A stretch of DNA of 64,000 nt, taken from Jacaranda mimosifolia (Eukaryota > Streptophyta > Magnoliopsida > Lamiales > Bignoniaceae). Numbering within the stretch: the stretch's first letter is position 1; each line of letters starts with the position of its first letter. Position numbers and translations under genes: made by a program. Shown piece by piece: positions 12,700 through 24,012 of this stretch. The notes under the pieces were generated by a model. The model ran no database searches. It had not been told where the DNA came from and saw nothing but the letters and a program-made list of their open reading frames with translations. The stretch is from contig CM032122.1 in the NCBI GenBank assembly GCA_018894105.1, forward strand, positions 31,837,404 to 31,901,403, read 5' to 3'.

Positions 12700-13090
12700 A
12701 GGGAATGTTTGGTTATGAGAACAAAATTATTTTGTGAAAATATAATAAAACATATCCATATTTTTCTTCAAAACACAAAAATAGTTTTTTTCAAAATATC
12801 ATCTACTATCCTTCATTATCTCCAAAACTTTTTCATTTTTCTATATAGACATAGATTATTATATATACATCATATATATTTTTTTATTATTTTAACAATA
12901 AAAAAATCATTCAATTCCATTTTCACTCCAAAAATTCAATAAAAAAGCATTGATTTGACTGCTACAATAAAAAATATTCCCTCAAAACATAAACAAACAT
13001 TCCAAAATACAACTTTCATATTCTCCAATAATTCATTTTCTCAAAATACATAATAAAATTATACAAAAAAACATAATCAAACATTCCCTC
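12700..13090. mobile_element. MITE, about 391 bp, with ~17-bp inverted ends
   Basis: The left end AGGGAATGTTTGGTTATG and right end CATAATCAAACATTCCCT are inverted with one mismatch over 17-18 bp. The hexamer AATGTT flanks both sides (12694-12699 and 13091-13096), a possible target duplication. There is no coding capacity. The right half shares sequence with the element at 5601-6087. Confidence 0.7.
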
Positions 13091-13096
13091 AATGTT

Positions 13097-15342
13097 TTGT
13101 TTATTCAAAGTCTTTTTTGGGGGAAATTCGAGAACTGAATTAATTTAATAATATTGTTATCATATTTCTAATACGTAAAATTTATTTGGAATAGAAAATA
13201 TATTGATGTTCGAATTTCACTTACTTCGATATTTGTATATAATTTAATTAGTAATTGAGTTTTGCACCAACTATTGTCAAATGTCTCAATTTTTTTTATC
13301 GATCGTAACTGTTATACCCCTACTTAATATTATTTGAACTACTAAATATAATCAAAATTCAAAACCCACATACATTCCATTGTAAAAAATCTTAATGTAT
13401 AGTAAAAAAAAATTATACTATTTTCTAAACCTCAGCAGTAAGATTTATTATTTTCGGAATGACAAAATTCTGATAATTTCTTTTATGATTTTCTGTACAA
13501 TAACATTTTTCTGATTATTTTTTACTTAGAAACTTAATTTAAATGCGAATAAGGAAGATCAACTACACTAAGTTGTTATCTTTATTTTTGTAATACATTG
13601 TTAATTAATATGTTATGTTAAGTTGTATGAATTATTTTAACATATTAATATACAAATGTAAGAGTATAAATATTCATTTTGTATTTTAAATATTCTCGAA
13701 TGAAAATTAGTTTTTATTTTTACAAAATTTAAAACCAAACTTATCAAAATTTTAATAAAAATGTATACATGGTGGTTTTTTTCCCACTCCCTTATTGAGT
13801 GGACATGATGATTAGGGTCGCAGAATGTTAGAATGTAATTGAATCATTACTTTGCCAATTATGATAAAATTTGAGTATTAATTAAAAAAGATTTATACAT
13901 ATACATGTGTTTGGATCATTCGAATTTGAACTCTAACACTGTGATTAGACCTTGAATTTTCATTTGAAAGATATTAAAAAAAATCTTTTTTCTATACTTC
14001 GAATGATATAATCTTATATTTTAGTTTTTGTACATTTACTTTTTTTTTTTTTTTTGCCCTTTTCATTCAATAATATTCTTGATTCAAACATTGCATAAAT
14101 ATCAACATATATTAACTGTCATGATTATGTCACTTTTCCAATTAATCAGTGGTCGAATACTAATCAAATTATTTGTAAACTCTCACTTATAAAAATGATA
14201 TTATTGACAAAACTTATGCACCAATATAATTTTTACCCTTTAAAATAATTACCTAAATTAATAGCGTTCGTGTTATTATTTTAAATGTTAATGGTAATGT
14301 TGAGAGTACAATAGTACATCACGTCATGTTATTATTTTAAATATTGTGGTAATCTTGAAAGTACAACAGTAAATTATCATCTGCAGACCCCCAACCCCCC
14401 CCCCCCCCCTCCCAAAAAAAAAAAAAAAAAAAACCTGCAGCATCCGCCCTTCATTGAACTCTAACTTAGCCCATGCGTGAGACATAAAAAATCCTGGGCT
14501 TGGCCCTTCTACTTTTTCACACGGCCCAATTGAAATCAATTCTTTTTCTTTTTTTAATTTCCAAAATCCAAATTTGACAATATTATCTGTAATGATTAGT
14601 GACATGCGCATAATTCACATTAATGTAACGTAGTACAATCCAAAAACTATTTTCCACAATCAAAGACATTAATGTGGTAAAAGCTAATAACTTCTCATAT
14701 CAAAGTAAAAATTGTCTGAAAAGTGAACAAATAATCAAATAATCATCTCTTAATGAAAAATTAGTGCATATTTGAGAGAAAGAACTTGGTTTAATTAAGA
14801 GCTATAATGATATCATATTGGTTAATAGATGAAAAAATCTATCACATAATCATTTGTTATATATTGCTTATAAGCACTTGTACCAAATTCCTATTTTAGA
14901 ATAGTGGTTGTCCATGTCCTTGATAAATTCATTGGACATGTACAATAGTTCAAAAATCGTGTGCAATAGATAACATGCTCTTCAAATTAAATATGTTATA
15001 CAATATTTAAGAATTTATAATATTTCACATATTTTATAATTTTTTAAAATAAAATTTATAATACCTCAAAATAAAATGTTAGAATTTTATTTTTATTTTA
15101 TTTTTTTGAAAAAAAGTAAGAGGTTCATATTTTATCTTTTGAAATTTTCAATGGGTTTTACCAATTCATTCATTCCCTCCTCAATCATAGTGTTACACCA
15201 AACATTGTAATCAAGGATTCTACATCTGATTTTGCTATTAATGAAATTGAGTTTCGTTTTCATTTGATTGTTTCTTGAAAGCGTGACATTAATGCTTGTG
15301 TTCAACATATTTGTTATTAGTGGTGGTTGTGACATAACGATC
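13097..15342. other. AT-rich intergenic DNA
   Basis: No gene seen. It has a long C-run (about 14395-14409) followed by an A-run (14414-14433), and a T-run near 14039-14056. Confidence 0.6.
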
Positions 15343-15502
15343 TTATCCTTTTAGCATTTTATAGAAATGGCCGATGAGTATCGAACTACTAGTCCCATAT
15401 TATTGAACTTCATTAAGTTTAATTATCCTTTTAGCATTTTATAGAAATGGTCGATGAGTATCGAACTACTAGTCCCATATTATTGAACTTCATTAAGTTT
15501 AA
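15343..15502. repeat. 80-bp tandem duplication
   Basis: Two head-to-tail copies, 15343-15422 and 15423-15502, match at 79 of 80 positions by eye; the only difference is ggCcgatg versus ggTcgatg. Such identity in an otherwise eroded region indicates a recent event. Confidence 0.95.
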
Positions 15503-17164
15503 CTTTATTAATTATAAAATTTTCATTCCCAATATCTATCTTATAAACTCTAAATTTTATTCCATTCAGAGATTTTTAAAACTTATTTGTAAAATAATAT
15601 TTGATATCTTACAAATTCTAAAAAAATAAAAAAAATTAATCAAACACTCTCTTAATGATGTCCTTTTAGAAAATCTAGTAAACACTTATGCCATGCATAT
15701 CATTATTGGCTGTACTCTCCTTCTATGTTTTCGAAAATCTTATTGAAAGGGTATTTAATTAACAAATAAGGACAATGGGTCAAAAGAAAAATAGAAAGTT
15801 CATTTAAATTTTATTTATGCCATTATTTTATTAGCCAAACCGTAATGATAGAAGAAGTTTGGTAAATGAGGTGAACTTAGAGAAAGGATTTTTAATTATA
15901 AAAAAGAGAAAAGAAGAAATAAAAATTAATTATTTTAGAAACGAAATAAATTTAATTTACCCCTTTTTCCCCTTGAGATGCAAACAGTATACTAGATAAG
16001 TAATGTTTAAATAGAGGCTGAATCAAAACATTTTTAATAAAAATCAATAGTAAGTTAAGCATCCAACATATTGAGTAATCAATTTTATCAAATTAATTCT
16101 AAATAACAAGTTATACTACTTAGTAGGGTATTCGATTTAAACTATCCGAACTCGCAAAATTAGGTTTGAATCCACCCCTAATTTTGGAACAAGATAATTA
16201 GAACCTAACATAATGAAACTGCTGAATTTCGTGAACTAGCGCGTCCTTGAATGCAAATTGCGCCGAAGACATGTCTGCATGAGAGTTTGGAGAAAAACAA
16301 CAACAACAATAATGAAACATGCACTTCAATAAGGGAGGAAAAAAAAACAAAGATATTTAGAGAAAGTTGTGAATAACCATAATGACCGAAACTAAAGGCG
16401 CTGGGCAAGGCTGGTCCTCAGCCAGCAAACTCGATAACGACCTAAGAATTGCTTGCCAGCAACAAGTGAAACTGGACCCACTTTGTTTTTTGCCCTTCTT
16501 TTTGTTTCTCTCTTTACGGTTACATGCCAATAGACAATGACATTATTACACATCAAATATATATATATTTCTTAATTTATTAAATCAACAAAAAAAATAA
16601 TAAATTCTCATATATATATACATATATTGGACAACATTTGAAATTGTTGTCTGTATAATCATAGTGTCTGATGAAGAAATGGGTCCAACTGAAGTGGAAT
16701 ATTCTTGCTTTTCTCATTAACTGATGCCAATATATATTAAGAATTGGGATATGACCATACAAGAAATAATGTTGTGTTTGGATGTGGAAAGTTTTTGGAA
16801 AATTAAATTCTATGCTAGATTTCTTTTTAAACAAAGGAAGTATCAATTTTAAATAGTTTCTAAGCAAATTGTTTGTCATAAAGAATAAATGAAATATAAA
16901 CTTATAAATACCTCTATAATGCAGAAATATATAATTATAGAATGTAATTAATAAGATAGTCCGATATAGGATAATTAAGAAACCAACCGGGATCCTTTTT
17001 AATGGTATATTCCAGATATTTATTTTTGTTTGTGGAATTAGTTCAAGAAGAATCACACTGTAATGATATAGGAACAGACATTAATTTCCTTCATAATTTC
17101 GTTCAAAATCGAACAATTGAACCTTATTTATTTATTTATTTATTTTTAACCAAACAAATCAATT
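15503..17164. other. AT-rich intergenic DNA
   Basis: Nothing credible as a gene. The block 16205-16500 is slightly GC-richer, but its open frames resemble nothing I recognise. A run of TTTA units at about 17124-17148 is the probable tail of the adjacent LINE fragment on the minus strand. Confidence 0.5.
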
Positions 17165-17365
17165 TTTATTAATAATAATCACCAGACAAAGCTTCAACAA
17201 TGAAGTTGGAGGGATTGTTATCCAAACCCCACGATCTGACATAAAATCAGTCGCCTTAGGTATCGCATGAGCTATTGTGTTCGTAGAATGCCTTAACAAA
17301 AGAAAGAAAAAGGTTATCTAAGCCTTCCTTAATCCATTTACAGTCATCAATAATAAGCTCTAAAA
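17165..17365 (-). pseudogene. 5'-truncated LINE remnant: RNase H C-terminal fragment
   Basis: Reading the minus strand from 17365 gives LELIIDDCKWIKEGLDN, then, after a frame change near 17285, HSTNTIAHAIPKATDFMSD and RGVWITIPP. This matches the C-terminal RNase H tail that follows reverse transcriptase in plant LINEs (pattern 'R..N..AH.LA......S....W...PP'). An (AAAT)n stretch downstream fits a LINE 3' tail. It is non-functional. Confidence 0.65.
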
Positions 17366-18745
17366 TAGAATCTTTTTTATTTTTAGAAAAAAAAAAAAAA
17401 AGGGATTTCTTCTCAAAATCTAAAATCTAAGTACAATGAAATGATAGAATTTAACGTGATCAACATTTAAATTATGATTAAACATTCTTTTTCTTTGTCT
17501 TCTTTTATTTTTTTAAAGAAAAAGATGTCTTGACATGGTAAATCAATCCATGCTATTAATAGAGTCATTGCATTATTAGATAATAATGTTACTAAATTTC
17601 AACATCAAGGTATATGAGTTAAGTTCTATTGAGTATCTAAGTGAGATGTTAGGTCAGTCTTCACTCGCGATACGAATAAAATAATTAAAAGACATTGATA
17701 TTATTCGATAGAAATAATTGAAAGTAGAAAGCAAAAAAAAAAAAAAAAAAGCTCATTTTTTTAGAAAATAAGATGAGTAATACTATTTATAAAGTATTGG
17801 AGTGACCAATAATATATTGCTTACGGTGCAAGTGTTACATTATTTCTCATATCTATATTTTAATTTTTTTTATCCTTATGCAATAATATAAATTTTTTAA
17901 TAAATCAAGATTTTGGTGGTTACCTGTGCTATGCAAATAATGACAATTATTAACTTAGGTCAGCATGTTTGGCAAGTTGAAGCCCATGACTTCAAATAAT
18001 TGCTAATGACTTTATACCCGTGAGGCTCTATCATTCACATGTATTCCAACTTCAGACAAAATGAGCCCATACCGCAGGCTTATTTAAGCTGCTCAACTAT
18101 AATATTTTTCAAGCTTAAATTAAATTAATCTTCCTGCAGGACGTCTATAGAGCTTAAAAGTAAACCAAATTTAATTAAGCTCGTCCATATTGGGTGATAT
18201 ATAATGAATGAATTGTTTCATATTTTAAAGTTTAGTGGGGTACTCTTTGAAGAATTTGATGATACATTAATTAATTTTATGCAGTACTAATAACTCGAGA
18301 GGAACAAGATATATAGGTTAAATTAAAAATAAAAAATTATTTATTTAAAGGAATATTGAATTTCTAATATAATCCTAACTTTAGCATGATTCAAAAATTT
18401 AAAGTAGGAACATATTGGTATATGTGTGTGTATATATATTATAAGTTTCAAAATTATAATCCTTGTTGACATGTAAAATGAATATCAGCACAAACAGAAT
18501 TGTTATTTCTCTAATTGTGACTCTTGCAAAATAAAGTTAGGTGGATTTGTTAAGCAAAAATTGTTGGATACTTGAGTTAGAAATCAAAATTTCTTACTAG
18601 AGAGGCAGCAAAGAATTTGTTGGAGAAAAAAAATGAAAATGTAGCTCAAATTAGGTTTGAATCCATATTCTCTCTCTCTCAAAAAAAAAAAATTTACACA
18701 AGCATAAGTGCACAAAACGTTCGTTAGAATTTGAACCCCAATTCT

Positions 18746-18782
<37 letters not shown>

Positions 18783-19344
18783 AAATATAAAGATAATATC
18801 AATTGATCACTTGACAAGTTTGAGTTTATATGTATGTGTATGTATTTTATATATGTATCAGAATTATCAATTTCCTATTGATCTAATGATAATGAGTTTA
18901 GATCAAATATGGACTTGCTTCGCTTAGGGCAAGCAGATCTCAAGTTTTAGTATAATTTTGAATCTAAACCAAACATGACTCCAATTGTTAATTATATTAT
19001 TATAAATATACATATACATAAATATATTATTGTATAATATCTCTATGTGATTTATATAACACATACCCATATATATATATGAAAAAAAATATGTTTGTAT
19101 TATGATACTCTTATTTAAGTATAATATAATATTATTCTTACAAATTAAAGTAATAATACTTAATCAATTATAAGTAGTTTGTTCATTGAATATATAACAT
19201 GCACATGTAAATTTATAAATAATTAGTTCTTTATCACAATATATTATTTTCTGACATTTATAAAGTTATAGTAATATTATTTTGTTATAAGTTATTTTTG
19301 AATTTTTTAATATACAAATCAAGTCTACCAAGTCAAATCGCCTT
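17366..19344. other. AT-rich intergenic DNA with (TA)n(GT)n microsatellite
   Basis: No gene seen. A compound (TA)n(GT)n microsatellite lies at about 18746-18782, and A-rich runs near 17383-17402 and 17733-17750. Confidence 0.6.
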
Positions 19345-19470
19345 ATCTTAAAGTAGAGTGGTTAGCTCACTCTTGAGTTCATAAAAACTTTGACGAGCAA
19401 GGTCTCGAGTTCTAGCGAACTCACCGTAGACTCAACCTATTTTCATTTTTAAGTTGATTCTTAGAAATTA
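19345..19470 (+). mobile_element. Possible tRNA-derived SINE head
   Basis: A box-B-like motif (gGTCTCGAGTTC, about 19402) follows an A-box-like 'agagtggttagctcac' at roughly tRNA spacing. The boundaries and 3' tail are not clear. It could equally be a worn tRNA-like fragment. Confidence 0.3.
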
Positions 19471-20449
19471 ATTTGTTAAAAGAGGATTATTTTCTTAACA
19501 ATTGAAAGTCTCATGACTCTCATCTCAAACACTGTTCAAATCTAGGCTTCTTCTACATTTATTGAACTCTCCATACACTAAACCTAGAATCAAATCCATT
19601 ATAGTTCAATTAGAATAACTCAATTTTAAATTCGATCAAATAGCTCGACCCACTTCAAAAAGATTACCTTTAAGATCATGCTTATACTTCTCATATTGTT
19701 TATAAGTCACTCACATTCTATGATATATTTCACATCCAAGTACATATTTTACATAGTGCATCAAAATACAAAAATTAGATACAGAATACTAACCATGGAT
19801 CTCAATGCAGCAATAATTTAAATTAAACACACACACACTCACACACATTGCACTTCACTTAGTCTCACACCCTGTGAACTTATGTCAAATAATTACCCTA
19901 TTCTTAAGCACAAAACCAATCATTCTTTTGCAGTTTATAAAACTGGATGTATCATTCAAGGACCACACCAAAAGGATATCAGAAAAACTTTAAAGTATGA
20001 CCAAGACAAGTATGTTAGAGAAGCTTAATCAAGTACTATGTATACATATGTTAGTGAAAATCTGATAAGGACAAGCATCAAAACAACCAAGATAACTGTT
20101 CAAGACCGCTTTCTCCTGTTCGTTAGTAAGTTGTGACAGTTGAATCCGTGAAGGGCCTGAGAGTAAGAATCCATGAAAACCTCCACAAAACCAATAAAAT
20201 TTTGCTTCCAAGCACAAAACTAAGGGAAGTCTTCTTTTCTTTTTCATTTTTTTTGTTTGTTTTTCCAAGTATCTGCACGTGAAATCCCAATAATTTCTCA
20301 TGCAAAAGTGGGACCTTTGGCCAACCCCTTCGTTTGTTCTCATGCCAAATTCCAACTCCTAAGAATCTCCTCTCCCTCCCTCTCTAAATTGCTCTCTCCT
20401 TCTTCTCAGCAAATTCATCTCTTTATCTTTTCAAAATTTGTGAGTAATA
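19471..20449. other. Intergenic DNA and promoter region of the aspartic protease
   Basis: No gene seen. A G-box (CACGTG, 20276-20281) lies about 170 bp upstream of the protease ATG. The last 80 bp before the ATG are CT-rich (ctcctctccctccctctc), typical of a plant 5' leader. Confidence 0.5.
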
Positions 20450-22196
20450 ATGGCTCTTTGGCCATCAATGGTTCTTTTGCTTATTCTTGTTGTATTTAGT
20501 TGCAGTAATGAGGTGTCTAGTCTTGGTGAAAAGGAACTTCTTTCATTGAAAAAACTTCAATGGGCGCTGCAGGGCGACGGCCCAAGTTTCATCTCTCAGA
20601 AACCAAGTGAGTATAAAGCCAGAAAATGTGGAATTCCTATAATTGTGTGCTTTTGTTTAAGACAACCAGTTCTTTTAAGGTAATTTTTAAGTGGATTCTT
20701 AACTGTTGAGGATAAGGTATCTCAACTTTTCCCTCCCTTTTACTACCATATGCATTTCCTTTGACATCATTTCTAGTTATTTTAAGGTGTTTTCTTCAGC
20801 TGCTTCTATGCTTGTAGCCAGTTCAGACAAGAAGAACAAGCTGATGCTAATGTTTCCTCATAACATATACGAGTACATGTGAATAAAGAACATTAACTTC
20901 ATCTAATTACAGTTCTTTGCATCATCAGGAACACAGAATGGTGCAACTATACTAGAAATGAAGCACCGGGACTACTTCTCTGGGCCGATAAGGGACTGGG
21001 ACGAAAAACTGCAGAAATGCCTACTTGCTGACGATATTCGAGTCAGGTCTATACAATCCCGAATCAGAAAGATAGTCTCTAGTCAACAAGAATCCACCCC
21101 ACAAGCTCAGATACCTATTAATTCAGGTGTCAAACTTCAGACACTGAACTATGTTGTCCAGGTGACATTAGGCGGCCGAAACCTAACAGTTATTGTTGAC
21201 ACTGGAAGTGAACTAACATGGGTTCAATGCCAGCCCTGTAAACTGTGTTATACTCAGCCAGAACCCCTTTTCAACCCATTAATATCTCCTTCATACCAAT
21301 CAGTTCAGTGCAATTCCCATGCCTGCCAAACTCTGCAATATGCCACAGGCAACTCAGGGTTATGTGGGAATAATGCACCTATATGCAACTATGCAGTTAC
21401 CTATGGTGATGGATCGTATACTCATGGAGAACTGGGCCGGGATCTTCTAGTTCTTGGAACTACTCCGGTAGAGAATTTTGTATTCGGATGTGGGCGCAAC
21501 AATAAGGGTCTGTTTGGGGCGGCTTCTGGCCTCATGGGACTAGGAAGGAGTGATCTTTCATTGATTTCTCAAACTTTTGATGTATTTGGGGGAGTTTTCT
21601 CCTATTGCTTGCCTGATACCGATGCTGCAGCTTCAGGCTCACTAGTACTAGGAACTGATACCTCGTTTTATAAGAATATTACACCTATTTCTTACACTAG
21701 ATTGGTGCAAAATCCTCAGCTCTATAGCTTCTACATTCTAAACCTGACAGGAACTAGCATTGGTGGGGTGGCTTTAGAATCTCCAAGTTTCGGGAGAGGT
21801 GGCATTCTTATTGATTCAGGGACCGTTATCACAAGGCTTCCTCCATCTATCTACACAGCTGTTAAGGCTGAGTTCTTGAAACAGTTCTCAGGGTATCCCC
21901 CTGCCCCAAGTTTTTCAATCTTGGAAACATGTTTTAACCTTTCGACATATGCAGAAGTGAATATTCCGACACTCAAGATGCAGTTTGAGGGAGATGCTGA
22001 GATGAGTGTGGATGTTTCTGGAATGTTCTATTTTGTCAAGAGGGACGCATCTCAGGTGTGTTTGGCTCTTGCAAGCCTTGCATATGAAGATGAGATTGGG
22101 ATTATTGGGAATTATCAGCAGAGGAACACAAGGGTGGTGTATGATATTAAGCAGATGATATTGGGATTTGCAAAGGAGATCTGCAGTTTCAATTAG
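20450..22196 (+). CDS. Secreted A1-family aspartic protease (nepenthesin-like), 2 exons, 474 aa
   Basis: Exons 20450-20606 and 20929-22196 join in frame across a phase-1 intron (donor A|GTGAGT, acceptor catcag|GA). The N-terminus MALWPSMVLLLILVVFSCS is a signal peptide, so the enzyme should enter the secretory pathway. A propeptide follows (EMKHRDYFSGP..., about residues 55-120). The catalytic motifs are DTGSELTWVQC (Asp near 143) and IDSGTVITRLPP (Asp near 348), with the flap tyrosine in AVTYGDGSY (near 211). Many cysteines in CQPCKLCYTQ and CNSHACQTL fit the nepenthesin-type insert. The C-terminus IIGNYQQRNTRVVYDIKQMILGFA is the usual end of the family. Length and arrangement fit plant 'aspartyl protease family protein' genes; the substrate cannot be read from sequence. 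The gene looks intact. Confidence 0.93.
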
Positions 22197-22847
22197 ACAC
22201 AGATCAAATGTGCACAAAAAGTTCTACCGGCAAAGCCATTATTCAATGACTCAGTTGGAATTTAGAGCTAAAGAGATTTTATTTTTCTTAGGTTTGAATC
22301 GCTACATATAAATTTGTAGTATGGGGTGGTATAGAATTATGTGAAGGTCACTTCGTATAATACTCCCGTTTAAGGTTTATTCAAGAGACAGGATCCCATG
22401 AATTTTCTTGTGTAAAACTTCCTTGTCTGTAAAACGAATGAAGTCTCATAGTTTATAAATCAAGTTTTAATAAACCTACAGAAACCTTGTAGAAAAATGG
22501 ACAAAGTAAATAACAAAATAATCATAGACAATACATCGGCTGCAAACAAATGAAAGGACAAACAAGTTCTTGTAATCTTGGGAAAATCAACATTGTGCAG
22601 CCAAAATGCCTGAAAAAAAGGGAATCTCTGAAGCATTTGCAAGAATTCTTTGCACCTATAAAGAATTTCAAAGAGCCCACCTTTGGAATGTCTCCATCTT
22701 AGAGCTTCTGATGCATAGTGCATTGAACAGTACCCAAATGGGAAAGAAAAGGAATATTGAGGGCTCATGGCTCCATAATAATCTACCTTGTTGCATATCA
22801 TTATTTGAAGCCAAGTTTATGAACTATTAAAATTTTGGATTTAAAAA
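22197..22847. other. 3' flank of the protease gene; includes a diverged duplicate of the transporter's downstream region
   Basis: No gene seen. Positions about 22606-22800 are clearly related to 23687-23830: the phrase 'aaaaaaagggaatctctgaag' plus 'atttgcaag' recurs nearly unchanged, and the rest aligns at lower identity. See findings. Confidence 0.5.
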
Positions 22848-23095
22848 AGGTTCCCTGTTTTTTTTTTTTTTTGTTAATATAGATTGAACGAAAAGCAGGA
22901 GATAGACGACCTACATAGCAACTTCCCTTGGGCCATAAGCATTACACCCAAAAGGTGTGAGTGCCAATCAGACTAATACTCCACAAAGGTGACTAATTCA
23001 CAAACTCCTACTACAAGCCAATTCGAATGAATGACCTTTGTGAAAAGTTATAGATCAAACCAATTGGACTATTATCTCTGTGGTAACATAGATTC
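22848..23095 (-). mobile_element. Probable tRNA-derived SINE with A-tail
   Basis: On the minus strand the block begins near an A box (TAGTCCAATTGG, a full match to TRGYNNARNNGG). A box-B-like ATTCGAATT follows about 45 bp later, and the element ends in an A-run (T-run at 22858-22872 on the plus strand). This is the layout of a pol-III SINE. I found no clean flanking duplication, and the family is not one I can name. Confidence 0.5.
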
Positions 23096-24012
23096 CATAA
23101 CACATTATTAGTTTGCTAATAAAATGGTATACTTGTGAGTGCTGAGCTTGTTAATTGTGATCTTCTCATGTGTGGCTACTTGGAGGAAGATTTCAAAGTA
23201 TGATGTTCATAGTGGGGAAACAATGGCATCATAGGAATTCTAATGGCCATTGGATTACGATGTATTGAAACATATATATTCTTGGTTTCATGAGGTGCTA
23301 TAAAGATTAATTGCTACAAAAAATTGGAATCGAACTTGAATAATATCTTATTCAGCATGACTCTGGAAGCAAAGTAGAACTCTTCAAACAGCAAATATTA
23401 GAGTTTAGAGTAGCTTTTGCAAACTTGTTTCGTGGCCACACGATTTAAATACTCATATTTGCATGATTTGATATCTTTTCTAGTTTTTATTCTAGGTATT
23501 TCATATGGCACATAAACCTCATAGAAATGGACAACGTAGTAATAAACTAAATTGCAGCCGTACAATCCACCCCAACTAAAAACAAACAAAATGACAGGGG
23601 AATTTGGTTTTGGTTCTGCATGTTCAGCACAAATCTCTCTGTCATATTTTCCTGGTAAAATCCACCACGGACAGCAAATTTTTTCAGAAAAAAAGAGAAT
23701 CTCTGAAGGATTTGCAAGTTCTTTACTGCCTGTAAATATACCTTTTGGGACGTCTCGATCTCTGAGCGTCTGATTTTCCAGTGATTAACAGCACAATATC
23801 CAAATTGAATAAGAAAAATTGATTCCAAGCCCAGATGGACTCATTGATCCATATTAGGGTCAATTGTTTTTCCTTAAATTTCGTCAAGCCTGAAGTGATA
23901 TTGTGCCATTCTTTCTGCAGAAGACATGCTACGACGAAATAAACCAGTGAAAGTCAAGGAAAATCGAGCTGCATTCTCTTGTTCAAACTGCATTTTTCTG
24001 GGACTTCTACCA
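23096..24012. other. 3' flank / probable 3' UTR of the transporter gene
   Basis: No further coding exon fits. The sequence just downstream of the stop at 24013 is moderately GC-rich and probably transcribed as 3' UTR. Its 23687-23830 part has a diverged copy at 22606-22800. Confidence 0.45.

Noticed and set aside
16205..16500. Slightly GC-richer block that might be an isolated exon
   Set aside because: No open frame has a plausible protein composition and no splice partners are visible.
18640..18700. Box-B-like 'taggtttgaatcc' suggesting a tRNA or SINE
   Set aside because: No A box at the right distance, no acceptor stem, and the surrounding DNA is low complexity.
20029..20355. 108-codon minus-strand frame upstream of the protease
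   Set aside because: It lies in the promoter and leader of the plus-strand protease and has no recognisable domain.
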